NCBI GenBank assembly: GCA_030123625.1
Contig: CP126121.1
Coordinates: 2,148,179 to 2,212,178 of the forward strand
DNA from: Nitrospira sp.
GTDB taxonomy: Bacteria > Nitrospirota > Nitrospiria > Nitrospirales > Nitrospiraceae
Direction of reading: 5' to 3'
DNA: 64,000 nt
Part shown: positions 17,071-24,079 of the stretch, piece by piece
Position numbering within the stretch: the first letter of the stretch is position 1
How the letters are laid out: every line of letters starts with the position of its first letter
Made by a program: the position numbers and the translations under genes
The notes under the pieces: generated by a model
What the model saw: the letters and a program-made list of their open reading frames with translations, nothing else
The model's database searches: none
Told to the model about the DNA's origin: nothing

Positions 17071-17294
17071 CTACACGGCCTTCAGTCTCGCCTGATTTTT
17101 CTTCCTCTCTTGGGAGATCCGAACTATAGTGGTTCGCACTAAAAACGTATTCTCGTTGGGGTACAAGTACCGCCATTTAGCGAGCGCGTCTTCACCCTCA
17201 GCCAGTGTTTTATAGGACCATAAATGCGCGGGTACGGACGGAAACCTTTCGAGGTTTCCGTGCAGAGTTCATAACAAACTTCCTGAATCAACAT
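17071..17294 (-). pseudogene. Small gene apparently split by a frameshift
   Basis: An ATG at 17294 has a near-perfect AGGAGG 5 bp upstream and begins MLIQEVCYELCTETSKGFRP. That frame ends at 17139 after 51 residues of increasingly unnatural sequence. In the -1 frame the 3' part reads YKTLAEGEDALAKWRYLYPN followed by a basic tail, ending at 17071, and is far more protein-like. The two halves join near 17230-17245 if a single-base shift is assumed. Either a real small gene has decayed or there is a sequence error. Confidence 0.4.
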
Positions 17295-17303
17295 CAGAGC
17301 CTC

Positions 17304-17570
17304 CTAGATAGACAGCCCATCAGCAGAACGAGCCAGCACATCGGCAGGCAGCTCGCCGGCATGCACGGCAGCCCGCAGCAGCAGCACGACATGTGCACCA
17401 TAGGGATGGAATGCCAGTCCGAGCTGACGCCGATGCATCGCTACCGTGCCCGGCGCCATTTTCAACCGCTTGGCGATCTCGTTCATCGTGAGGCCGGCGG
17501 CGAGATAGGAGAGAACGGCGCGTTGACGAGCTGAAATTCTGATTTTGTGCTGTTTCTTTGGCGAACGCAT
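17304..17570 (-). CDS. LuxR-type helix-turn-helix protein
   Basis: An 88-residue protein made almost entirely of a GerE/LuxR DNA-binding domain: ISARQRAVLSYLAAGLTMNE, IAKRLKMAPGTVAMHRRQLG. A hydrophobic tail follows. AGGAG lies 6 bp before the ATG. It has no sensory or receiver domain, so activity would depend on its level or a partner. It is likely an element-encoded regulator. Confidence 0.82.
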   Translation of the reverse strand: MRSPKKQHKIRISARQRAVLSYLAAGLTMNEIAKRLKMAPGTVAMHRRQLGLAFHPYGAHVVLLLRAAVHAGELPADVLARSADGLSI

Positions 17571-17616
17571 ATTGTCTCCTATTCATTCGGCTTTGTGAGA
17601 GCGGCTCCCTTCGTTG

Positions 17617-17985
17617 TCAGGTCTTTTTATTCGGACGATGTTGGGCACAAACAGGATATTCGATAATGGGCAACCAGACTTTGGCAAGGGGCTCATCTAG
17701 CCTTCGCCTATCAGCGTCGTCCCGTATTTCATTTTCAACCGTTTGGATCGATCCGATCGCATCGTCGAGAAAAAGAAGGCACTGCCGCTTCGACTTGAAT
17801 GGGCCAAACAAACGGGGATTCCAACCCGTCACTCTGAAGCGCAGATACCAGACCTTCCTTCCTCGCTTCGTTTTGGCTGGCACGAACCAATCGGCTTCCG
17901 GTTCAGTCTCAATTAAGACAATCTTCTCCCGTTTCTTTTTGGGTGCAGGAGTTTCTGAGTTCACGATCGTCAGCGGGTTGCTCAT
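17617..17985 (-). CDS. Hypothetical protein
   Basis: A 122-residue protein with a basic stretch (KTKRGRKVWYLRFRVTGWNP) and a predicted beta-rich middle; LFGPFKSKRQCLLFLDDAIG follows. It slightly resembles the AP2-like arm-binding domains of integrases, but no firm family call is possible. GGGAG precedes the ATG. The start overlaps the previous stop by 4 nt. Confidence 0.5.
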   Translation of the reverse strand: MSNPLTIVNSETPAPKKKREKIVLIETEPEADWFVPAKTKRGRKVWYLRFRVTGWNPRLFGPFKSKRQCLLFLDDAIGSIQTVENEIRDDADRRRLDEPLAKVWLPIIEYPVCAQHRPNKKT

Positions 17986-18257
17986 AATGATCTCCCTTCC
18001 GCTTTCTTCACAGAGGCGGGATACGGAGCCAGTTTGGCGATATGGGCATGGCTCTCCTGAATCTGTTCCAGTCTGTACAAAATGAGGCCCAGTGCCTCGC
18101 TACAATCTCCGCCGCCATCATCGATTTGTCGTTCTTCTGCGGTTCGCGCGATACCGACGGCGTCCGATATCTGCAGTTCCATGTCATAAACAGTCCCAGC
18201 AATCCTTTCGATTACCTGAGCTGGAGTGAGGGATTGTTTCAGGTTACGCTTTGCCAT
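17982..18257 (-). CDS. Hypothetical protein
   Basis: A 91-residue, mainly helical acidic protein (MAKRNLKQSLTPAQVIERIA...). It ends by overlapping the next start by 4 nt. An in-frame ATG 33 bp upstream is possible, but the AAGGAG at 18262-18268 suits the ATG at 18257. No family recognised. Confidence 0.5.
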   Translation of the reverse strand: MAKRNLKQSLTPAQVIERIAGTVYDMELQISDAVGIARTAEERQIDDGGGDCSEALGLILYRLEQIQESHAHIAKLAPYPASVKKAEGRSL

Positions 18258-18345
18258 CTTCGTTATGCTCCTTGTGATTGAACGCTTCATTGCGAATGGT
18301 CTTTCGAGAGGCGCTTCGGTTCCACTTCGGCTGAAGGGCTCGGAC

Positions 18346-18576
18346 TCAATAGGCCTCCACGTTTAAGAGCTCTGCTTCCGGCACCGGAATAAATAAGGCG
18401 CGTTCCCACTGTCGCCCTATCTGACTGTGCTGCACCAGCCGAGCGGGTAGGTTGCAACTCGCGGAGATCCGGACCACCTTGGCGACCCTTCTCCGCCGTT
18501 TTGAGACTGCCGAGACTCGGCCCATCCTGCTGCAACCCAGGCACGTCCAGAATAGACAGAGACATGACCCTTTCAC
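18346..18576 (-). CDS. Small hypothetical protein coupled to RHH gene
   Basis: A 76-residue product from a GTG that overlaps the stop of the ribbon-helix-helix gene as GTGA. The C-terminal half (NLPARLVQHSQIGRQWERAL...LLNVEAY) is protein-like. A competing frame (18287-18565) on the same strand looks less natural and is taken as a shadow. Function unknown. Confidence 0.4.
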   Translation of the reverse strand: MKGSCLCLFWTCLGCSRMGRVSAVSKRRRRVAKVVRISASCNLPARLVQHSQIGRQWERALFIPVPEAELLNVEAY

Positions 18577-18710
18577 GGTGTGTCCTTTCGATGCTTGAAC
18601 TCTCGCTCTAACAGACTGCGAATAAACCCACTGGCCGACGTTCCCTCCTTTCGTAAGGCGTCCAGTTGGGCCTTCAACCTCGCGGGTAGCTGGATATTCA
18701 GCCTTTTCAT
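18573..18710 (-). CDS. Ribbon-helix-helix (CopG-like) small regulator
   Basis: A 45-residue protein: MKRLNIQLPARLKAQLDALR, then KEGTSASGFIRSLLEREF. A short beta strand, then two helices with a G-S turn, is the ribbon-helix-helix fold, so it should bind DNA as a dimer. It is the first gene of the minus-strand run and faces the operator region and the divergent Arc-like gene, the position of an autoregulated early repressor. Confidence 0.75.
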   Translation of the reverse strand: MKRLNIQLPARLKAQLDALRKEGTSASGFIRSLLEREFKHRKDTP

Positions 18711-18737
18711 CTTCACCTACATCACCCCCTTAATTTA

Positions 18738-18812
18738 GTAACATTGTTACCATGTGACATTATATGATGTCAACCGGTGTTACTTGACACGCTTTCATGC
18801 ATTCATTATGGT
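18738..18812. promoter_or_regulatory. Divergent control region with operators and promoters
   Basis: Between two divergent ribbon-helix-helix genes are stacked inverted repeats: GTAACATTGTTAC (18738-18750), TGACAT-TATATG-ATGTCA (18755-18772) and a weaker GTGT-ACAC pair (18777-18790). A minus-strand TATAAT (18764-18759) lies inside the second palindrome. On the plus strand TTGACA (18784-18789), 17 bp, TATGGT (18807-18812) would start transcription at or just before the ATG at 18821, giving a leaderless message. This resembles a phage lysogeny switch. Confidence 0.55.
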
Positions 18813-18820
18813 TTTGAGCC

Positions 18821-18991
18821 ATGCCAGCCAAGTCACCAGAACCACAAAGGCAACAGATCGGGGCACGAGTTGAACAAGAACTCATAACGGAAGTGCGAGT
18901 GCTCGCCCTTCGCCAACGTCGACGCTTTAACGAGTTGATTGAGGAAGCGCTGAAGGATGTGCTGAAGAAGTACCGGGAGAAGGGGAAATAG
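18821..18991 (+). CDS. Arc/ParD-like ribbon-helix-helix protein
   Basis: A 56-residue protein with RQQIGARVEQELITEVRVLA as strand plus first helix and RRFNELIEEALKDVLKKYRE as second helix, an RHH DNA-binding fold. No ribosome binding site is visible, in line with a leaderless start predicted from the promoter at 18784-18812. It is divergent from the other RHH gene and probably represses one or both promoters. Its 3' end and following sequence recur in decayed form at about 19830 and 20230. Confidence 0.72.
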   Translation: MPAKSPEPQRQQIGARVEQELITEVRVLALRQRRRFNELIEEALKDVLKKYREKGK

Positions 18992-19094
18992 AGGATCTGC
19001 AGCGTATGGGCTGATCAGACCTTGGAGAGAGCCTCCTTGGAGTCGGGCCTCCTGCCTATTGTATTCTGGTGACGAATCTCCACGGTGAGGGCGC

Positions 19095-19619
19095 ATGGAT
19101 ATTCTCATTCTGTGTCTCATTATCTTGATGGGTTGGGCTGCCTGGATTGCCTGTCGTTCTTCATTGCGCCGGCGCACGGTCAACGCAAGCCCGCATCACC
19201 GCGACGGGTCATCGCAAAAACAGGCCGCTCTCAGAGAGGAACCGGCCGAGCTCGACAACATGCCGGAGCCGCACAGCCGGCCGTTGACCTCCGATGACGA
19301 ATGCCACGCGTTCAAGGCCGGTCAACCGATCTGGATCCGGTACGAAGACACATCGGGCACGGTTACGGAGCGAGTGGTCGAGATCTACCGTCCACGCGAG
19401 GACGAGGTGATCTACACTTGGTGTCGGCGGAAGCGAGCCCCGCGCACCTTCGTGCGTCGGAATATTCGCAACTGGCGGCTGCTGCCCGAGCGCTTCGACT
19501 TTGACCCGATCGTCGCACGGTATTGGGATGAAGAAGGGACTCGCGATCGGTCAGAGAAAAGTCCCTGGAGACGCTGGTTGCGGCGCCAGCCGAAGGAGAT
19601 CGCCGACCGGTACCAGTAA
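19095..19619 (+). CDS. Membrane-anchored WYL-like domain protein
   Basis: A 174-residue protein. Residues 1-20 are a single hydrophobic anchor (ILILCLIILMGWAAWIACRS). After a polar linker, residues 75-145 resemble a WYL ligand-binding domain: PIWIRYEDTSGTVTERVVEI, a Y-TWCRRK strand and RTFVRRNIRNWRLLPERF. WYL domains sense ligands in regulators of phage defence and DNA damage response; here there is no DNA-binding domain, but a membrane anchor. Followed by a strong terminator. WYL assignment is by pattern only. Confidence 0.6.
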   Translation: MDILILCLIILMGWAAWIACRSSLRRRTVNASPHHRDGSSQKQAALREEPAELDNMPEPHSRPLTSDDECHAFKAGQPIWIRYEDTSGTVTERVVEIYRPREDEVIYTWCRRKRAPRTFVRRNIRNWRLLPERFDFDPIVARYWDEEGTRDRSEKSPWRRWLRRQPKEIADRYQ

Positions 19620-19650
19620 TCACGAGATGAACAGGGGCAGGACCAAAAAG

Positions 19651-19684
19651 AAAGCTCCGGCCTCTTTCGAGGGCGGAGCTTTTT
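19651..19684 (+). terminator. Intrinsic terminator
   Basis: AAAGCTCCG (19651-19659) pairs with CGGAGCTTT (19674-19682), with an inner CCTC/GAGG pairing and a TTTC loop, and ends in TTTT. It closes the membrane-WYL gene. A damaged copy lies near 20312-20340. Confidence 0.88.
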
Positions 19685-19971
19685 CGAACAGCGCACGTTT
19701 CTATTTTGTTATTTGAGGTAGTGTCTCAGCTACCTCTGCAAAATATCACCGCCCTGTTCACTCATCACTCTAGTGTCTTCGTGACTCAGACGGCACTATG
19801 AATACCCCTAAGGCAATCGATGGGATGACATGATTGAAGAAGCCGAAGGGTTATCTGAAGAGGTACCGCGAGAAGGGAAATAGGTGATCTTCAGCTTTGC
19901 GGCTGATAGGGAGCCTTTGGAGGCACCGCAGGCTATGGAGCAGCAGTAAAACCCAACAGCGCGGAGGAATT

Positions 19972-20205
19972 ATGAATGATCAACCAGCCGAGCCTACTGC
20001 ACCACTCGACTACAAAGGACATCAGATCTTGCTGACTTCGCGTCAAGAAGCCGATGGAACATGGGTGTGTGAGTATTTGATCAATGAGCTCGGGAAGCCT
20101 CAGAAGGAGTTCAGCAAAGGCCACCCGGACGGGAGCTCTCCTTCTCGGGAAGCGGCCGAACTCGCCGCCGTGCAAAAGGCCAAAGCACTGATCGATTTGC
20201 GTTGA
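19972..20205 (+). CDS. Small hypothetical protein
   Basis: A 77-residue soluble protein: DYKGHQILLTSRQEADGTWV then CEYLINELGKPQKEF and a helical C-terminus. The first part is a short beta-hairpin of the kind seen in small single-domain proteins of Nitrospira and Proteobacteria islands; no function known. GGAGGAAT lies directly before the ATG. Confidence 0.65.
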   Translation: MNDQPAEPTAPLDYKGHQILLTSRQEADGTWVCEYLINELGKPQKEFSKGHPDGSSPSREAAELAAVQKAKALIDLR

Positions 20206-20405
20206 TTGCCTAGCGTGGGCATTACTGTCTCAAAAAATACAGCGCGAAGGGGAATAGGATGACCTTCGGGTAACGGCTGACAGGATTCTTTGGAGCACAT
20301 GCGGCAGCACAAAAAGAAAGCTCCATCCTTTTGCGAGGGCGAACAGCAGCAGGTTGGAAGAAGCAGACACCGGTAGCAGGTCATGGTCTGGAGAATCGGT
20401 AAAGC

Positions 20406-21281
20406 ATGAGGATCTCATTACCTCAAGAGGTACGACACGATCAAGCTGGTTTTGAAACACTTGCCCGGCTTTATGCTAGGACCAAGGATAGTTCTCTCGA
20501 TAGGATCGAGATTGATATGATGAAGGTGAGTTGGTTCGACGGCGATATGTGTGCTGCATACGGTGCCTTGCTCTATCGGCTCGGAAGCAATTTGAACAAT
20601 TTGCTCCTGTCAAATATTCAAAATTCTGTTGAGCAAATCCTTTCCAAGAATGGGTTCCTGAGCAACTATGGTCGTGTCAAAATCCCCGATACGTGGGGCA
20701 CCACGATTCCTTATCAACGGTTTGATGTAAAGGACGATCGATTTTTTGCCAGCTATATCGAACAGGAGTTTGTCCAGCGGCCTGAGATGCCCCGAATGTC
20801 CAAGGGACTGATCAAGAAGTTCAGAGAGAGCGTCTTCGAAATTTTCAGTAATTCCGTCCTCCATTCACGGACGGAACTTGGCATCTTCAGTTGCGGGCAA
20901 TATTTTCCCCGGAGAAATCGCCTCGACTTTACTGTGGCAGACTTGGGGATTGGTATCAGGAGGAATGTGAGCGATAGCCTAGGTCTGCATATGACAGCGC
21001 CGGCGGCCATTGAGTGGGCAACCAGTGATCGCAACACGACGAAGACGGGCTCTATTCCCGGCGGTCTAGGCCTCAAACTCCTGAAAGAGTTCATCACGTT
21101 AAACAAGGGGCGACTTCAGATTGTTTCTGATAGCGGCTATTGGTGTTTGGATAAAGGTGCTGCTATGGTGGCAGCCCTTCCCTTTGAGTTTCCTGGTACT
21201 GTGGTAGCTATTGAAATCAACACAGCAGATAGGCAATCTTATGCTCTCTCTTCAGAGGTCAATGACACGGACATCTTCTAG
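20406..21281 (+). CDS. STAS-like plus GHKL ATPase protein
   Basis: A 291-residue protein. The N-terminal 85 residues (RIEIDMMKVSWFDGDMCAAY...) look like a STAS-type fold. The C-terminal part is a histidine-kinase-like ATPase with N box FEIFSNSVLHS near residue 144, G1 VADLGIGI near 177 and G2 GGLGLKLLKEF near 219. There is no phospho-acceptor His region, so it is closer to anti-sigma/MutL-type GHKL ATPases than to a sensor kinase. It leads a three-gene operon with a STAS-like DUF4325 protein and a PIN nuclease, next to the right end of the element. Confidence 0.82.
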   Translation: MRISLPQEVRHDQAGFETLARLYARTKDSSLDRIEIDMMKVSWFDGDMCAAYGALLYRLGSNLNNLLLSNIQNSVEQILSKNGFLSNYGRVKIPDTWGTTIPYQRFDVKDDRFFASYIEQEFVQRPEMPRMSKGLIKKFRESVFEIFSNSVLHSRTELGIFSCGQYFPRRNRLDFTVADLGIGIRRNVSDSLGLHMTAPAAIEWATSDRNTTKTGSIPGGLGLKLLKEFITLNKGRLQIVSDSGYWCLDKGAAMVAALPFEFPGTVVAIEINTADRQSYALSSEVNDTDIF

Positions 21282-21302
21282 AGGCCACGGGAGAATCTCA
21301 CC

Positions 21303-21650
21303 ATGAGCGAGACGCTTACAATATCTCTCCTGGAAATCGTGGGAAGTCCGTTATGTGTTGCGTCCGAGGATGGTCAAAAAGTGCACGACAGGATCGCAGG
21401 TGCAATGCGAGAGGGGAAAATGGTGAGCGTGTCTTTCTTGAATGTGACTAGTCTTACTTCCGCATTTCTCAACGCTGCGATCGGCCAGCTCTATGGAGAG
21501 TTTGGGTCCGACGAAATCCGGAGCAAGCTGAAGGTTCGCGATATTCAGTCCGACGATCGAGGTCTATTGAAGCGAGTGGTAGATACGGCAAAGGAATATT
21601 TCAAAGACCCCGAACGCTTTAAGAAGGCAAAACGGGTTGCCATGGGCTGA
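21303..21650 (+). CDS. STAS-like DUF4325 protein
   Basis: A 115-residue protein with the DUF4325/STAS-like pattern: VHDRIAGAMREGKMVSVSFL, then TSLTSAFLNAAIGQLYGEFG and a C-terminal helix ending in FKKAKRV. DUF4325 proteins are usually paired with GHKL ATPases and are thought to act as their binding partners, as in anti-sigma/anti-anti-sigma pairs. Here the gene is 21 bp after the ATPase gene. GGGAG precedes the ATG. Confidence 0.8.
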   Translation: MSETLTISLLEIVGSPLCVASEDGQKVHDRIAGAMREGKMVSVSFLNVTSLTSAFLNAAIGQLYGEFGSDEIRSKLKVRDIQSDDRGLLKRVVDTAKEYFKDPERFKKAKRVAMG

Positions 21651-21659
21651 TGAAGTATT

Positions 21660-22205
21660 GTGAACGTTCGACGGCTTTCCCAGTATCGGTTCAGCGCATC
21701 TGATCGGCTTCTCTTCGACACAAACGTCTGGCTTCACCTCTATGGGCCCCTTCCTTTTTCTCTCGATTCTCGTGCGAAGATATACTCAGCAGCTTTTAGG
21801 ACCATTCTCCAAAATAAGTGCAAGATATTTCTCGATGTCTTAGTGCTTTCCGAGTTCGTAAACGTCATTGCTAAACATGGATACAACGCGACGTTTCCCC
21901 CATCCAGTGGAAGCCGACCGACGTTCAAGGCGTATCGCAATAGCCCATCTTTCAATGCAGTGGCCAAGGAAATCACTCAAGCGTGTAAGAGAATGTCTTC
22001 GGAAAGCCAGCACATTGATACCGACCTTCCTTCATTCGATGTGAGCAAGATCTTCGGCGAATTTGAAAGAGGAAAGACCGATTTCAATGATCTCGCCCTA
22101 GCCGAGCTTTGCAGGACGCGAAACCTCACGATTGTGACTGATGACGGGGACTTCAAGGGACACGGCCTTACAATTCTGACCGAAAACCGCAAGCTCCTTC
22201 CGTAA
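21660..22205 (+). CDS. PIN-domain nuclease
   Basis: A 181-residue PIN-fold protein from a GTG start. Acidic residues expected of the active site are visible: Asp in LLFDTNVWLHLYG near residue 20, Glu in VLSEFVNVIAKHG near 65, Asp in KTDFNDLALAEL near 143, and Asp in IVTDDGDF near 162. PIN proteins are metal-dependent RNases, often toxins. No adjacent antitoxin is seen; instead it follows a GHKL ATPase and a STAS-like protein, which may control it. The gene is 9 bp after the preceding stop. Confidence 0.85.
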   Translation: MNVRRLSQYRFSASDRLLFDTNVWLHLYGPLPFSLDSRAKIYSAAFRTILQNKCKIFLDVLVLSEFVNVIAKHGYNATFPPSSGSRPTFKAYRNSPSFNAVAKEITQACKRMSSESQHIDTDLPSFDVSKIFGEFERGKTDFNDLALAELCRTRNLTIVTDDGDFKGHGLTILTENRKLLP

Positions 22206-22284
22206 CATATGCTCTGATGTAGCCAGCGTTGTCTTATGTTGTCCTATATAGGACGGTGATTCTGTAACTCATTGTAAATCCTTG

Positions 22285-22312
22285 TCACTCATCGGATACG
22301 TCCGATGAGTGA
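22285..22312. terminator. Strong hairpin beside attR
   Basis: A perfect 12-bp stem (TCACTCATCGGA with its complement) closed by a TACG loop, 80 bp after the PIN gene and 28 bp before attR. It could end the PIN operon; a T-rich but imperfect run follows. In the excised circle it would lie just after the integrase, whose altered stop codon falls in its arm, so it may serve as the integrase terminator there. Confidence 0.6.
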
Positions 22313-22339
22313 TCGTATTGATTTATTTCACAATCATCG

Positions 22340-22387
22340 GCCCTTTTAAGGCGAGGGCCCTGGGTTCGAGTCCCAGCCGGCTCACCA
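22340..22387 (+). repeat. attR core (48 bp copy of tRNA-Lys 3' part)
   Basis: Exact copy of 6567-6614: the anticodon-to-CCA part of tRNA-Lys without its 5' half. It marks the right end of the integrated element. No gene is seen from 22388 to 22688. Confidence 0.95.
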
Positions 22388-22688
22388 CCTAATTCAATAG
22401 ATTACAAGTCTGCCCTTCTGTCATCGGCACGTGCTGTGACAAATTTGTGTCAATGCACTCCCTTATTGATGGTGGCGGTTGAGGCTTCCTCTGTGCGCCT
22501 TTGGATTCTGTAGGCACGAGACTCTTAGGCTAAGTGACCCTGCGCAAGGATCCCCCCGAGGATGGGTGTGACATGCGAAGAGAATAGGTGTAGAACAGGA
22601 AGCTGCAGAAGTTGGCGTAGATTAACTATGATCGAGTACCCTCCTGAAGGTTGCAAATTCGGCTAACCGTGGTGACGGGTATGGAATT

Positions 22689-23249
22689 ATGAACTTGCTT
22701 ACCTTTCGTTTCCGCCAGTCCCAGGCCGTGGACTTTTATTGGAGCCTCGAGTTGGCCAAGCGAGGAACTCTACGCGAATTCAAGGTACATCCCAACATTA
22801 CCATTTACGAGTCGGCTTTCGACCTCCTGAACCCGATTCAAGTCGCACACGCCTTGTCCCTGGCTAAAGCCTTGGTGCTCGACAAGCGAGCAGAGGTCTT
22901 TTCGGGAAACACATCGTTGATCATGGTTGAGGTCCGTGATGTGTTGCAGTGCTATCAGCACTCGATGCAGGTGGACGACTATCATGCTCATTGTTGGTTC
23001 AAGATCCGGCTCACCTTTGACCTGACCGTGACACGATTCGAGGTGGAGTCCGACGAGTCGGGGAAGTCGTTCGTGTTCCCGTGTCGTCGTGCGGCTTCTC
23101 ACGCGTACGGAATTCACTATGATCACCCGGGGACGGTCTATGACCAACTGGACTCGGTCTTGTGGCGCGCCGGCACACGTTGGTGTCCGCGGCTTGCGGA
23201 TCTCACAGAGATAAAGCTCATGAACGTGGAGTTGCAAATTAAAAGATGA
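22689..23249 (+). CDS. Hypothetical protein
   Basis: A 186-residue protein not recognised. It reads naturally (LLTFRFRQSQAVDFYWSLEL, ALSLAKALVLDKRAEVFSGN, HAHCWFKIRLTFDLTVTRFE), with alternating beta segments and a His/Tyr cluster near residue 140. It is alone between attR and a tRNA-Arg remnant. A long antisense frame covers the same DNA but looks less natural. No obvious ribosome binding site. Confidence 0.5.
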   Translation: MNLLTFRFRQSQAVDFYWSLELAKRGTLREFKVHPNITIYESAFDLLNPIQVAHALSLAKALVLDKRAEVFSGNTSLIMVEVRDVLQCYQHSMQVDDYHAHCWFKIRLTFDLTVTRFEVESDESGKSFVFPCRRAASHAYGIHYDHPGTVYDQLDSVLWRAGTRWCPRLADLTEIKLMNVELQIKR

Positions 23250-24079
23250 CGAACCACAGGCCATGCAGGCGGACTGAGGATGAAGGTTGTTTTGAAGGTT
23301 TTGTCTTTTGTCGCAAATGGTGACACAAGCCGATTGATTGATCATCCCCTGCTCCATCTCCTCGCTGCCCTCAATGCAAATCTCGCATTGGTCCAATTCC
23401 GGGGGTGCCGTCCTCACTACAGAACTACCGGCGGCAGCGGTTGCCCGTCATGAGGGTCATTCTGACTCGATCTCGGCTCCGCATTGTTCATAGCATTGAG
23501 CGCCTGCGGAGCCTTCCGCGTATCAAAGCGATCCTAGCCGATGAGTTTGCGGACATGCGTCCAGTTTTCTGTTCGATATGGGCGTTGTCATCCTTCTTAG
23601 GGCCAGGATGGGGTGAACTGAATGACGCGCCGCGGGGCGCTGGCAGAACGCCACGAGGTGGCTATTAATGAACGCGCTCCACGTGTTCTAGGCGTGTTCT
23701 CTTTGCGGCAAAACTCACCCGAATTCCCCTCAATTGCACTGAGCACAACTAAGCCTGCAACAGCCGAACTCTGCGCTAGAGTGATGTTTTACTCGGATGG
23801 CGAGGACTTGTGTGGAAGTATCTGAAAGGCTTAGGAAGCCGCTGCTCTATCCAACTGAACTGCTGCCGTTCTTACGAAACGTTTAAGGTTGGACTCTCGC
23901 CTATGAATGCCACCGTCATTCTTCGTACAATCTTCTATAATTAGTTGGCGCCATACAATTCAACGATTGTGGATGTGGGATTCCATCGTATCTGTCGATG
24001 CATGCATCTGCATGGTGACGCATTCACTTCAATGCCATAATGGAGCCAGCACCGGAGGGTGTTGCGCTGTCATGGAACG
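23250..24079. other. Gene-poor stretch with tRNA scar
   Basis: No convincing protein gene. A 50-60 residue frame from 23280 (MKVVLKVLSFVANGDTSRL...) and one at 23405-23668 are weak. The notable content is the half tRNA-Arg at 23828-23869. Confidence 0.5.
23828..23869 (-). pseudogene. Orphan 5' half of tRNA-Arg (CCT)
   Basis: The minus strand reads a D arm (AGTTCAGTTGGATAGAGC) followed by the anticodon arm GCGGC-TTCCTAA-GCC, with anticodon CCT, then breaks off into unrelated sequence. The 3' half (variable loop, T arm, acceptor, CCA) is missing. Such half tRNAs arise where an integrase crosses over in the anticodon arm, so this is probably an attachment-site scar of a second element. Confidence 0.75.

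Larger units (their letters stand above)
18941..20345 (+). repeat. Three decayed copies of RHH-gene tail and flank
   Basis: The end of the Arc-like gene and what follows (about 18941-19030) recurs at 19828-19910 and, more decayed, at 20222-20300. All share a TACCGNGAGAAGGGGAAATAG-like stop region and then a GGCTGAT...TTTGGAG tail. A second shared block, ACCAAAAAGAAAGCTCC at 19641-19657, recurs near 20309-20324, but the second copy lacks about 11 bp that would complete the terminator. Each tail copy stands before a different accessory gene (19095, 19972, 20406). Confidence 0.6.
6567..22387. mobile_element. Integrated phage-derived element in tRNA-Lys (15.8 kb)
   Basis: Two perfect 48-bp direct repeats bound the region: 6567-6614 inside tRNA-Lys and 22340-22387. 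A tyrosine integrase sits at the left end beside the tRNA. The interior has a minus-strand phage-like operon (tape measure, P27 small terminase, HNH, HTH replication-type protein, many tiny genes) and plus-strand cargo at the right. No large terminase, portal, capsid, tail tube or lysis genes are visible, so it is a decayed prophage or a satellite dependent on a helper. Boundaries are set by the repeats. Confidence 0.92.

Noticed and set aside
18287-18565. 92-codon frame overlapping the small gene after the RHH gene
   Set aside because: The GTGA-coupled frame (18346-18576) is more natural; this one is Ser/Gly/Arg-rich without support.
22770-23417. 215-codon minus-strand frame opposite the 186-residue gene
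   Set aside because: The plus-strand product is more natural; the minus frame has many Cys/Arg runs and no ribosome binding site.
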